Below, in pieces: positions 15,377-23,384 of a stretch of DNA of 64,000 nucleotides. The translations under genes were made by a program, and so were the position numbers. Below the pieces are notes generated by a model, which was given only the letters and a program-made list of their open reading frames with translations, was not told where the DNA came from and searched no databases. This DNA is from Candidatus Tisiphia endosymbiont of Melanophora roralis (lineage in GTDB: Bacteria; Pseudomonadota; Alphaproteobacteria; Rickettsiales; Rickettsiaceae). Location: NCBI RefSeq assembly GCF_964026575.1, contig NZ_OZ032161.1, positions 248,001 through 312,000 of the forward strand, given 5' to 3'. Position 1 is the first letter of the stretch. Each line of letters starts with the position of its first letter.

Positions 15377-16015
15377 CTACTTCAGAAAATTATTAGCATA
15401 ATACTCACAATATTCTTTAACTGGGCAAGCAGGGCAATTTGGTACTCGTGCTTTGCAAATATACCTACCAAGTAATATCAACCAGTGATGAGCATGTTGT
15501 AACCATTTTATATCGATAACTTTAACTAATTCAAGTTCTACTTTTTTGGGAGTATTACTATTTGCCAGTCCTAATCTTTTAGAAACTCTAAATACATGTG
15601 TATCAACTGCGATAGTTGACTTACCAAAGAGGCAATTCAATACTACATTAGCAGTTTTTCTTCCGACACCTGGCAATTTAATTAAGTCATCAAAATTGTT
15701 AGGTACTTTGCTGTCATACTTATCTATCAAAATTCGACAAAGTGCAACAATATTTTTTGCTTTGGTTATAAATAAACCTATTGATCTTATATAAGTTCTT
15801 ACCCCTTCTTCCCCGAGTTCTAATATTTTTTCTGGTGTATTATACTTCACAAACAATAATCTAGTTGCTTTATTAACTGAAACATCAGTTGCTTGTGCGG
15901 ATAATATCACCGCTACTAATAGAGTAAAATTATTAACATATTCTAGTTCCGTTCGGGGAGTAGGATTATTTTGGCTTAAAATTTCAAAAATTTTATCAAC
16001 TATTTGAGCTTGCAT
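15377..16015 (-). CDS. nth: Endonuclease III
   Basis: 212 residues, normal length. A bifunctional DNA glycosylase/AP lyase for oxidised pyrimidines in base excision repair. The helix-hairpin-helix [14 protein letters not shown] contains the catalytic Lys, and the Asp is in [16 protein letters not shown]. The [4Fe-4S] cluster Cys spacing is seen at the C-terminus: C-x6-C-x2-C-x5-C in [17 protein letters not shown]. It is divergent from grxD across a ~50-bp gap, so the two promoters must lie close together. Between it and the tRNA (15175-15376) there is nothing recognisable. Confidence 0.95.
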   Translation of the reverse strand: MQAQIVDKIFEILSQNNPTPRTELEYVNNFTLLVAVILSAQATDVSVNKATRLLFVKYNTPEKILELGEEGVRTYIRSIGLFITKAKNIVALCRILIDKYDSKVPNNFDDLIKLPGVGRKTANVVLNCLFGKSTIAVDTHVFRVSKRLGLANSNTPKKVELELVKVIDIKWLQHAHHWLILLGRYICKARVPNCPACPVKEYCEYYANNFLK

Positions 16016-16065
16016 AATATAACATTTAAGAGTAAAAGAAGTTATAATTTTTATCAGGTTTAGGA

Positions 16066-16398
16066 ATGTTAGAGAATAGAAATTTTGATTTTATAAAAAA
16101 TGAAATTGCTAATCATGATATTGTATTATTTATGAAAGGCACTGCCAATTTTCCTCAATGTGGTTTTTCTGCTACCGTTGTTTCTATCTTAAAAAAACTT
16201 GGCGTAGAATTTCGTGATATTAATGTTTTAACCAATCCTAGCTTACGTGAAGATATCAAATCTTTCAGTGATTGGCCTACTATACCACAGCTTTATATAA
16301 AAGGGGAATTGATAGGTGGCTGCGATATAGTACGTGAGATGTATGAAAATGGTGATCTTGTTTCATTATTAAAAAATAAACATATAATATCTAAGTAA
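16066..16398 (+). CDS. grxD: Monothiol glutaredoxin
   Basis: 110 residues with the CGFS active site ([13 protein letters not shown], about residues 31-36) of Grx4-type monothiol glutaredoxins. The KGTANFPQ strand and the [20 protein letters not shown] segment bind glutathione. Such proteins carry or transfer [2Fe-2S] clusters together with BolA. The gene stands alone, ended by a strong hairpin shared with the convergent response-regulator gene. Confidence 0.93.
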   Translation: MLENRNFDFIKNEIANHDIVLFMKGTANFPQCGFSATVVSILKKLGVEFRDINVLTNPSLREDIKSFSDWPTIPQLYIKGELIGGCDIVREMYENGDLVSLLKNKHIISK

Positions 16399-16401
16399 CC
16401 T

Positions 16402-16438
16402 CAATTAGATATAAGAATATTTATCTTATATCTAATTG
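16402..16438. terminator. Bidirectional hairpin between convergent genes
   Basis: CAATTAGATATAAGA (16402-16416) pairs perfectly with TCTTATATCTAATTG (16424-16438), 7-nt loop. It lies between grxD (+) and the receiver gene (-), where a shared terminator is expected. Confidence 0.55.
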
Positions 16439-16477
16439 CTTTATAAATGAGTATACTCTTCTGCTTTGAGTATATAT

Positions 16478-16900
16478 CTAGTTATGGAACTGCCTTATGG
16501 TTTCAAGTAGTTCTTCGTTTTTATAAGGTTTATGAATTAGGTATGTTGTTTGTTCTTGTAAGAATTCTTGCATTTCTTGGTGATTGCTAGAAAAACCAGT
16601 TTGAAAAATTATAGGAATATGTGCAAGGTTATCATCACTTCTTATCTGCTTATGTACTTCATAACCTGTCATATCAGGAAGAGAAATATCAAGAAATATT
16701 AACTCTATTATATTAGCATATATTTTAAATAAATTAACTGCTTCTTGTCCGGAATAAGCACTGATAATTTTATATTTTTGTTCATAATGTAGCACTAAAT
16801 TTATTGCGTCATGGCAAATTGGTTCGTCATCAACAAAAAGTATAGTAAATACTTTTGCAATATTATCCTTTGTAAGCATTTTATGTCTCTTTTTTATCAT
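16478..16900 (-). CDS. Single-domain response regulator (CheY-like)
   Basis: 140 residues; an alternative ATG seven codons in gives MLTKDN. A lone receiver domain: acidic pocket VDDEP, phosphoacceptor Asp in LIFLDISLPDMTG, Thr in IIFQTGFSS and the conserved Lys in LIHKPY. There is no output domain. It overlaps the 3' end of the histidine kinase gene by 20 bp, so they are translated from one message and probably form one signalling pair. The target must be reached by protein contact or by phosphorelay. Confidence 0.85.
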   Translation of the reverse strand: MIKKRHKMLTKDNIAKVFTILFVDDEPICHDAINLVLHYEQKYKIISAYSGQEAVNLFKIYANIIELIFLDISLPDMTGYEVHKQIRSDDNLAHIPIIFQTGFSSNHQEMQEFLQEQTTYLIHKPYKNEELLETIRQFHN

Positions 16901-17729
16901 ATACAGGAATCATAAATTCTAATTTTGTTCCTCTTTTATGGTTATTTTCGGCATAAATATAACCATTATGAGCCAGTACAATTTCTCGGCAAATAGATAA
17001 ACCAACACCTGTACCAAGAAAATTATTATTAGTTCGTGAACTACGAGTAAATACTTCAAAAATAGTCTCAAGTTCTGAGTCTGGAATTCCTATACCTGTA
17101 TCGATTAGGCTAAAGCACCAATAAGGAATATTATCATGATTTTTTAAATCAATTATCGCTATAATTAATCCTTCCTTAGTATATTTGAGTGCATTATTAA
17201 ATAAATTATTTAATAATTGGTTAATCCTAATTTTATCTCCATTAATCATTGCTTTTGTAATACTATGATCAATAAGAATAATATTAACTCGATCGTTAAT
17301 TATGTTTAATTCTGTAAGTTGTTGCACGGTCTCTTTTATAGAAGATAATAGATCCATAGCAACAAAATTAAACTGCATTTTTCCGGTACTAAACTTAGAT
17401 AGGTCTAGTAGGTCATTAATTAATTTTATAAGACGCTGATTATTTTTAGCTATTATACTGACATACTTTACGTGTTCTTGCTCATCCATTTTATCCCAAT
17501 TTTCATATAAAAACTGAGCTATACTACTTCCCCCATGTATCGAAGTCTTAATTTCGTGAGTAACGTGATTCAAAATATTATCTTGCTCTGATATCTTTTG
17601 TTCTAATTCTAATATTTTAGTTTTTGAATTATTTCTTAAATTAAACCACGAAAACATCTTGTACCTGCAAATATAAAGAACTACAGGAATCAAAAATATG
17701 ACTAAAATAGTCCAAAAAAGTTGGTACAT
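16881..17729 (-). CDS. Membrane-anchored sensor histidine kinase
   Basis: 282 residues. One N-terminal membrane helix (residues ~5-22), a short coiled coil, then HisKA with the phosphoacceptor in LNHVTHEIKTSIHG (His near 58). The HATPase has N-box NNLFNNALKYT, G1 DTGIGIP, and G2 GTGVGLSI, all intact. There is no extracellular sensing domain, so it probably senses a membrane or cytoplasmic signal, or works through a partner. Its partner is the overlapping single-domain receiver. Start: ATG at 17729. Confidence 0.9.
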   Translation of the reverse strand: MYQLFWTILVIFLIPVVLYICRYKMFSWFNLRNNSKTKILELEQKISEQDNILNHVTHEIKTSIHGGSSIAQFLYENWDKMDEQEHVKYVSIIAKNNQRLIKLINDLLDLSKFSTGKMQFNFVAMDLLSSIKETVQQLTELNIINDRVNIILIDHSITKAMINGDKIRINQLLNNLFNNALKYTKEGLIIAIIDLKNHDNIPYWCFSLIDTGIGIPDSELETIFEVFTRSSRTNNNFLGTGVGLSICREIVLAHNGYIYAENNHKRGTKLEFMIPVYDKKET

Positions 17730-17859
17730 ATGCTTACTTTACTTAAAATAATTATATGCAAGATAAAATATAAAATAACTAATGAAAATATCTAAAAATT
17801 TCAAATTAACATTTCATATAAATAATTCTAATTTAGTAATCTTTGATAATTTATTAACA

Positions 17860-17907
17860 AAATTTAATATAATATATAACCAACAGCTTATATATTATAT
17901 TAAATTT
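17860..17907. repeat. Perfect 20-bp AT inverted repeat upstream of the kinase-receiver operon
   Basis: AAATTTAATATAATATATAA (17860-17879) and its perfect inverse (17888-17907) with an 8-nt loop. It lies between recR (ending at 17936) and the kinase gene (starting at 17729), both leftward. It could end the recR transcript. Confidence 0.45.
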
Positions 17908-17935
17908 TTCAACACAATAAATAATTTTTAATAAA

Positions 17936-18535
17936 TTAGTCAAAAGGCTGTCTTAAGGTTATTGCAGCTGATAAAGTTCCTTCATCTAAATAATCTAGTT
18001 CTCCACCTATTGGAATGCCGCTAGCTAATCTTGATATTTTGATAGTATAATCTTTAAAATATTCAGTAATGAAATAAGCTGTAGTTTGACCTTCTAAGGT
18101 GGAATTAGTTGCAATAATTATTTCATTAATATTATTCTCTTGGCATCTAGCTAGTAATTCTGGTAGTCTTAATGCTTTAGAATTATGGCTACTTGCAGTT
18201 GATAAATTATGTCCTAGTACATGATAATATCCATTAAAAATACCACTACGTTCTATTGCCCACAATTCTGTCACTGTTTCAACAATTGCTATAATAGATT
18301 TGTTGCGATCATCAGATGAACATACTCTACAAATATGATGAGAATCTATGTTGCCACAAATATCGCACTTAACAACATTATTATCTACGTAAGAAAGAGC
18401 TGAAATTAAACCTTTTAACCTAACGTCTTTTTCTTGTAAAAGATGCAGGACTATACGCCTTGCTGATCTTTGACCAAGACTAGGTAGTTTGGAGAAAAGA
18501 TAGATCAACTGATCTATTTCATTTAGTTTATTCAT
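17936..18535 (-). CDS. recR: Recombination protein RecR
   Basis: 199 residues, standard length. An N-terminal HhH region ([19 protein letters not shown]), a four-Cys zinc site ([16 protein letters not shown], ~57-72), then a Toprim domain with [14 protein letters not shown] and the Walker-like end. RecR forms a ring that works with RecF/RecO to load RecA on gapped DNA. The next gene upstream, an RDD-family gene, is 30 bp away on the same strand. Confidence 0.95.
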   Translation of the reverse strand: MNKLNEIDQLIYLFSKLPSLGQRSARRIVLHLLQEKDVRLKGLISALSYVDNNVVKCDICGNIDSHHICRVCSSDDRNKSIIAIVETVTELWAIERSGIFNGYYHVLGHNLSTASSHNSKALRLPELLARCQENNINEIIIATNSTLEGQTTAYFITEYFKDYTIKISRLASGIPIGGELDYLDEGTLSAAITLRQPFD

Positions 18536-18565
18536 TTTAGCATACCTTTACTACTTATAACTGTT

Positions 18566-19051
18566 TTAACTCTTAATAACCACTGTTCCAGCAATTTTAT
18601 CATGCAAAGCTTGGCGTTGTTTAGAAAAGAGTATAAACCAAATACCAACTAGCACTAATACATATCCACAAAATCTTTTAATTAATTGCCATTTACTAGG
18701 TTTTCCAAGAGTTATTGCATCTACTATTTTCATATGCATAATCATTTTTCCTGGAGTAGCACCAAAATAAATCCAAAAACCAATAAAATATGTTGCAGCT
18801 AGGGCAAAATTAATTATAAACATTAAAATAAATAATGTAAGAACACTACTAGCAGTTATATTTTGAACTAACTCCGGTTTCGTGCTACCCATTATTAGTA
18901 TGTCCGCTATACTAGCTTTAAAAAAAAATAAAGACAGTTTAGATAACATAAAGTGGGTGATCGGAGTTGTAAAAATTGACAACAAAAACGAATCTAGGCA
19001 AGAAGCAAAGAGCCTAGGAATTAGTTTAGGGTATATAATTTGTTTATTCAT
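18566..19051 (-). CDS. RDD-family membrane protein
   Basis: 161 residues, with the RDD pattern: PRLFASCLDSFLLSIF at the N-terminus (the R and D of helix 1), three membrane helices (about 10-35, 70-95, 125-145), and the loop GATPGKMIMHMKIVDA. It ends ALHDKIAGTVVI, another hallmark. The molecular role of RDD proteins is unclear in general; some have been linked to ion transport. It is probably cotranscribed with recR downstream. Confidence 0.88.
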   Translation of the reverse strand: MNKQIIYPKLIPRLFASCLDSFLLSIFTTPITHFMLSKLSLFFFKASIADILIMGSTKPELVQNITASSVLTLFILMFIINFALAATYFIGFWIYFGATPGKMIMHMKIVDAITLGKPSKWQLIKRFCGYVLVLVGIWFILFSKQRQALHDKIAGTVVIKS

Positions 19052-19075
19052 TTTTTTCTATATATATCACGGAAG

Positions 19076-19098
19076 TTCGATGTAACTGTTACATCGAA
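19076..19098. repeat. Perfect 11-bp inverted repeat upstream of the RDD gene
   Basis: TTCGATGTAAC (19076-19086) and GTTACATCGAA (19088-19098) around a single T. It lies 25 nt upstream of the RDD gene start on the minus strand, as an operator or a terminator of the gene further upstream would. Confidence 0.35.
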
Positions 19099-19154
19099 TT
19101 CAGGTTATGTTATGGGAGTATTCGAACTGATTATAAATCTCTTTCAGAAGAAGT

Positions 19155-19805
19155 CTAATGTAATATGAAATCCAAACTATTACCAAGCATAATATTTAAC
19201 ACCTCACTTGAACGAGGAACTACATCAAGATACGTAGCAATGTCGATATGTTGCTTAGGGGACAGTTTAATATTTTTTTGATTCATTATATAGGATTTTA
19301 CTGTTACATATTTTTTATTGAGCAATCTAACCCGAATAAGTGGTATTGTCACATCATGGTCGGAAGTATTACTTATCCTGTAGGAAACTTTCATTTGTCC
19401 CATTTCTTTATTTTGTTCAACATGTATATTTCTTATAGTTAATATATTATTATTCTCTTTATACAGAGCTGGTATATTAAACTTCTCGTGAAATAACATT
19501 AATAATAAGAAGACAATTAAACTAAGCCACAATAATATAGATAAAATATGCGATTGCTCAGGAATTTTAGTTGGTAATAAAGCCGGTAAGTTAGTACCTT
19601 TGGTTAAATATATTTTATTATTTTCATTAGTGCTAGCGTTTTTTGTGGTATTATCTGATATAATAGGAGGTTCTTGCTGATCAAACTCTGCCCTTTGATA
19701 CCATATATGGTGGCATTTTGAACATTTTACCTTCCTACCAGTCATACCTATTTGTTCTCTTGAAACTATAAAGGTAGTGTTACAATTTGGGCAAGCAATA
19801 CTCAT
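19155..19805 (-). CDS. MJ0042-type zinc-ribbon membrane protein
   Basis: 216 residues. The N-terminal zinc ribbon CPNCNTTFIVSREQIG ... VKCSKCHHIW (residues 5-36) is the MJ0042 motif, common in alphaproteobacteria. A single membrane helix (~95-112) is followed by a ~100-residue outer domain rich in beta strands (DUF3426-like). Function is not established in the family. It stands alone, divergent from dapD with a ~95-bp gap. Confidence 0.85.
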   Translation of the reverse strand: MSIACPNCNTTFIVSREQIGMTGRKVKCSKCHHIWYQRAEFDQQEPPIISDNTTKNASTNENNKIYLTKGTNLPALLPTKIPEQSHILSILLWLSLIVFLLLMLFHEKFNIPALYKENNNILTIRNIHVEQNKEMGQMKVSYRISNTSDHDVTIPLIRVRLLNKKYVTVKSYIMNQKNIKLSPKQHIDIATYLDVVPRSSEVLNIMLGNSLDFILH

Positions 19806-19900
19806 TTACGTGATCTAATTTGTATACTCAAATTTGAGTATATAGGTTGACTTAAAAATAAAGTAAATTATGATTTTTTTAATAGTTTAGCAAGGACGTT

Positions 19901-20722
19901 ATGCAAAAACACATCAATACTATAGAAGAATTGTGGCAAATACGCGATAAATTAACCAAGGATTCAGAAAAAACTAACTACGCCAAACAAATATTGCATA
20001 ATATTATTGATGGTTTAAATCAAGGATTAATTAGGGTTTGTGAAAAAGAAGGGGCTGATTGGCGAGTTAATCTTTGGGTGAAAAAAGCAATTTTATTACA
20101 TTTTATTGTAACTGATTCGCAAATCCATTCTGGCGATTGTATGAAATGGTATGATAAAATTGCTCCCAAATTTTCTACAAATCATAATGAAGAATTATTT
20201 AGAACCCACGGCTGTCGTATCGTTCCCGGAGCATTTATAAGAACGGGGGCATATTTAGCTAAAAACGTTATTGTTATGCCTTCTTTTATTAATATAGGTG
20301 CATATATAGGAGAAGGAACAATGATTGATACTTGGGCCACCGTAGGATCATGTGCGCAAATAGGGAGGAATTGTCATATTTCCGGCGGGACAGGTATTGG
20401 TGGGGTACTAGAGCCAATACAAAATACCCCGGTAATAATTGAAGATAATTGTTTTATAGGTGCAAGATCAGAAATAGCAGAAGGGGTTTTAGTAGAAGAA
20501 GGAAGTGTAATTAGTATGGGAGTATTTATTGGTGCTTCTACCAAGATAGTAGATAGGGAAAGTGGAAAGATAATTTATGGTAGAGTTCCGGCCTACTCAG
20601 TTGTAGTACCTGGCAGCCTGCCTGCTGATTCGGGAAAACCAAGTTTATATTGTGCAGTAATCGTTAAACAGGTGGATAAAGGAACTAGAAGTAAAGTATC
20701 TATAAATGATCTATTACGGTGA
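19901..20722 (+). CDS. dapD: 2,3,4,5-tetrahydropyridine-2,6-dicarboxylate N-succinyltransferase
   Basis: 273 residues, standard length. It transfers succinyl from succinyl-CoA to tetrahydrodipicolinate in the meso-diaminopimelate/lysine branch that feeds peptidoglycan. The left-handed beta-helix hexapeptide repeats are visible ([38 protein letters not shown]), plus the conserved VVPGSLP loop and the C-terminal [20 protein letters not shown] lies before the ATG. It is followed by a run of hairpins. Confidence 0.96.
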   Translation: MQKHINTIEELWQIRDKLTKDSEKTNYAKQILHNIIDGLNQGLIRVCEKEGADWRVNLWVKKAILLHFIVTDSQIHSGDCMKWYDKIAPKFSTNHNEELFRTHGCRIVPGAFIRTGAYLAKNVIVMPSFINIGAYIGEGTMIDTWATVGSCAQIGRNCHISGGTGIGGVLEPIQNTPVIIEDNCFIGARSEIAEGVLVEEGSVISMGVFIGASTKIVDRESGKIIYGRVPAYSVVVPGSLPADSGKPSLYCAVIVKQVDKGTRSKVSINDLLR

Positions 20723-20800
20723 AAATTTCCTATAACTGACCGCAAATATATGTCCATTAATGGCATTTCTGTGTTATTATATAGCTAACCTTAGCAACCT

Positions 20801-21041
20801 CAGTTTTGGATTAAAATTTTTAATTTTAATCCAAAACTGGCTATAATATCAGAAAAATGCATTCTTGAAGCACTTCTACGAATGCATTTTAATCTATTAT
20901 CGCTAATAATCTTATTTTTATTGATATAAAAATAAGATTATTAGCAAATGAAATATTTAACAATCAGGCGTCAAACCGCTTTAAGCCTGATTGTTTACTT
21001 TCTCATTCCAATTTCGGATTAATGAAATTAATCCGAAATTG
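20801..21041. repeat. Array of five consecutive perfect hairpins
   Basis: Between dapD and uppS: (a) 20801-20839, CAGTTTTGGATTAAAA with its inverse; (b) AAAATGCATTC (20854-20864) / GAATGCATTTT (20880-20890); (c) GCTAATAATCTTATTTTTAT (20902-20921) and its perfect inverse (20926-20945); (d) AACAATCAGGC (20959-20969) / GCCTGATTGTT (20985-20995); (e) CAATTTCGGATTAAT (21009-21023) and its inverse (21027-21041). Element (e) recurs at 33645-33677. Elements (a) and (e), in opposite orientation, share flanks AACCTCA/TGAGGTT and a related core. Confidence 0.85.
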
Positions 21042-21098
21042 AGGTTAGCAATAGTAATTGTGATAACTTCGAGTCATTCCAGCGTATATACAATAAAT

Positions 21099-21788
21099 AT
21101 GAGTACAATCAACAAAGTAAATCATTTAGCCATTATCATGGACGGTAATGCAAGGTGGGCTTTAGAAAAAGGTTTACCAAAATCTGAGGGACATAGAGCA
21201 GGTGCTAATAGAGTAAAGAAACTATTACCAGATTTTATAGAACTTAATATACCTTACGTGACACTTTATACTTTCTCATCAGAAAATTGGCGTAGGTCAA
21301 AGACTGAAGTGACCTTTTTACTAAAATTATTACGTTATTATCTAAAAAATGAGACTACACTACTACACGAAAACGGAGTCAAAATAAAAGTTATCGGTAG
21401 ATTGGATATGTTAGATAATATGTTACAAAAACAAATCCATGATGCTATAGAATTAACAAAACATAATAATAACATAACTCTTTGTATTGCTTTTAGTTAC
21501 GGCGGGCGAGCAGAGATTGTTGATGCATGTCAGAAAATCATCAATTCTAGTAAAACACAAATTAGCGAGAATGAGTTTGGTAATTATCTATATGATCCAG
21601 GAATGCCTGATGTAGATTTGTTAATTCGTACTGGTGGTTTATGTAGAATCAGTAATTTTCTACTATGGCAAGCTGCCTATGCTGAACTATATTTTTTACC
21701 TAAATACTGGCCTGACTTTAACAAACAAGATATACTAGAAGCGTTAAACGATTACTCAAAAAGAAAAAGGAATTTTGGTGCCAGATAA
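21099..21788 (+). CDS. uppS: Undecaprenyl diphosphate synthase
   Basis: 229 residues from the ATG at 21099. An in-frame extension begins at 20991, but it would run through the last hairpins of the array, so the shorter start, giving MSTINKVNHLAIIMDGNARWA, is preferred. It condenses isopentenyl diphosphate onto farnesyl diphosphate to make the C55 lipid carrier. Motifs: IMDGNARWA (Mg-binding Asp), YTFSSENWRR, and DLLIRTGG followed by CRISNFLLWQAAYAELYF. The residue after TGG is Leu where Glu is usual. The 3' end overlaps cdsA. Confidence 0.93.
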   Translation: MSTINKVNHLAIIMDGNARWALEKGLPKSEGHRAGANRVKKLLPDFIELNIPYVTLYTFSSENWRRSKTEVTFLLKLLRYYLKNETTLLHENGVKIKVIGRLDMLDNMLQKQIHDAIELTKHNNNITLCIAFSYGGRAEIVDACQKIINSSKTQISENEFGNYLYDPGMPDVDLLIRTGGLCRISNFLLWQAAYAELYFLPKYWPDFNKQDILEALNDYSKRKRNFGAR

Positions 21789-22437
21789 GAGGCTTAATAT
21801 AGTAGTAAGAATATTATCAGCCCTAGTAATAGGACCAGTATTTATTATAGCGATAATGTTTATTAAGTCATTATTTTATATAGTTATGTTATTAATTGCC
21901 ATAATTATGTTATATGAATGGTATCAAATGACAAAATCGTCCTTTTTTCATATATTACTGGGCTTTATTATTATTCCCATTCCTACTATATCTTTAATAA
22001 TAATTGCTACTGAAGATAAAAATCGATGGCTATTATTACTATATTTCATTATAATATGGTCAGTTGATATATTTGCTATGATTGGTGGGAAGAATATAGG
22101 CGGACCTAAGCTGACCCCCAAGATTAGTCCTAACAAAACTTGGAGTGGATTAATCATAGGGGTATTAGCTAGTGGGCTTACAGCGTTTTTATTAAGTTTA
22201 GTACCTAGCTTTGACTTACCAACTGACTATTTATTAAACAAACGGCACTTAATTATAGCAGCTATTTGTTTAGCACTAATAGCACAAATGAGCGATTTAT
22301 TTATTTCATATTTTAAGCGTAAATTTGCTATAAAAGATACTGGCACTATAATACCAGGTCATGGCGGTGTTCTAGACCGGTTTGATAGCATAATTCTTAC
22401 CGCCCCAATATTATTTTTTATTATTAAAATATTATGA
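21778..22437 (+). CDS. cdsA: Phosphatidate cytidylyltransferase
   Basis: About 219 residues. Start codons GTG (21778) or TTG (21775) lie inside the uppS end; AAGGA at 21767 fits GTG best. It makes CDP-diacylglycerol from CTP and phosphatidic acid at the inner membrane. There are about seven membrane helices; the signature near the C-terminus is SDLFISYFKRKFAIKDTGTIIPGHGGVLDRFDS. It is shorter than the ~285-residue E. coli enzyme, as in other Rickettsia. It is coupled by overlap to uppS upstream and to ftsB downstream. Confidence 0.93.
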   Translation: MPDKRLNIVVRILSALVIGPVFIIAIMFIKSLFYIVMLLIAIIMLYEWYQMTKSSFFHILLGFIIIPIPTISLIIIATEDKNRWLLLLYFIIIWSVDIFAMIGGKNIGGPKLTPKISPNKTWSGLIIGVLASGLTAFLLSLVPSFDLPTDYLLNKRHLIIAAICLALIAQMSDLFISYFKRKFAIKDTGTIIPGHGGVLDRFDSIILTAPILFFIIKIL

Positions 22438-22751
22438 ATTATCGATATTTTATTGATTCAGTTAAAAATTCCAAAAAGATAATATTTAATGTTTTGCTAT
22501 CTTTATTATTAGCTTATTTTATCTTCCATTCTATTTGTGGTAATAGAGGGATTATTGCTTATTTTACATTAAATCAACGACTCGAAAAAACCTATAGTGA
22601 ACTAGAAAATTTAAGGGCAGAACGCATTGAACTTGAACATAAAGTAAAACTACTTAGACCAGAATCTCTAGATAGAGATATGCTTGACCAAGAAGCAAGA
22701 AGAGTTTTAGGGGTAGCGTTGCCAAAAGAACAGGTTTTTACCATAAAATAA
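22434..22751 (+). CDS. ftsB: FtsB/DivIC-family septum protein
   Basis: 105 residues. The start overlaps the cdsA stop (ATGA, 4 bp). One membrane helix (~17-38), then a coiled coil YSELENLRAERIELEHKVKLL and the family tail LDRDMLDQEARRVLGVALPKEQVF. FtsB-like proteins bridge FtsQ and FtsL in the divisome. Its position after uppS-cdsA suggests an envelope/division operon. Confidence 0.88.
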   Translation: MNYRYFIDSVKNSKKIIFNVLLSLLLAYFIFHSICGNRGIIAYFTLNQRLEKTYSELENLRAERIELEHKVKLLRPESLDRDMLDQEARRVLGVALPKEQVFTIK

Positions 22752-22765
22752 CTTAGGAGGTTATT

Positions 22766-23377
22766 ATCAGTATTATAGTTTTTCAGAATGATCTCGCGGA
22801 AGATTTTAATATTGCAGGAGACCTAGCAATCGATACAGAAACGATGGGATTAAACTTACATAGGGATAGGTTATGCCTTTTGCAACTGAGTAATGGAGAT
22901 GGTAAGGCTTACTTAGTAAACTTTATTGACAAGAATTACGTAGCACCTAATTTAAAAAAACTATTACTTGATAAGAATCGATGCAAAATATTTCACTATG
23001 CTAGATTTGATTTAGCAGCAATAAAAAAATATCTTGGAATAGATTTGGAGAACATATTCTGTACAAAAATATCTTCTAAACTGGTTAGAACCTATACTGA
23101 CAGTCATGGTTTAAAGGACTTATGCCGCGAACTACTTTCAGTCCAAATTTCTAAACAACAACAATCTTCCTATTGGGGAAGGTTGGATCTTACAGCTGAA
23201 CAAAAAGAATATGCCGCCAAAGACGTCCTTTACCTACATCAACTTCGTGCTACCTTGCAAGATATGTTACTGGTCGAAAATAGGTTAGATATTGCAAAAC
23301 AGATTTTTAAGTTTTTACCTATTAGAGCTAACTTAGACCTAGTAGGATGGAACGATATTGATATTTTTATGCACTAA
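22766..23377 (+). CDS. rnd: Ribonuclease D (non-ATG start)
   Basis: About 203 residues. The first in-frame ATG (22844) would cut off the essential exonuclease motif I, AIDTETMGL, so translation must start upstream. No ATG, GTG or TTG exists in frame before it; the candidates are ATT 22763, ATC 22766 and ATT 22772, just after a strong AGGAGG (22755-22760). The coordinates given use ATC 22766, which puts the site 5 nt away. Motif II is HYARFDLAAIKKYLG and motif III has AAKDVLYLHQLR. It trims tRNA 3' ends. This is a 3'-5' exonuclease domain without HRDC, as usual in alphaproteobacteria. Confidence 0.85.
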   Translation: MSIIVFQNDLAEDFNIAGDLAIDTETMGLNLHRDRLCLLQLSNGDGKAYLVNFIDKNYVAPNLKKLLLDKNRCKIFHYARFDLAAIKKYLGIDLENIFCTKISSKLVRTYTDSHGLKDLCRELLSVQISKQQQSSYWGRLDLTAEQKEYAAKDVLYLHQLRATLQDMLLVENRLDIAKQIFKFLPIRANLDLVGWNDIDIFMH

Positions 23378-23384
23378 GCTCTAG

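Noticed and set aside
20801-21041. CRISPR array
   Set aside because: The five palindromes differ from each other and there are no equal-length spacers or cas genes; no CRISPR array was seen anywhere in the window.
20991-21098. Longer N-terminus of UppS
   Set aside because: It would run through two hairpins of the array and adds 36 residues not found in the family; the ATG at 21099 gives the normal start.
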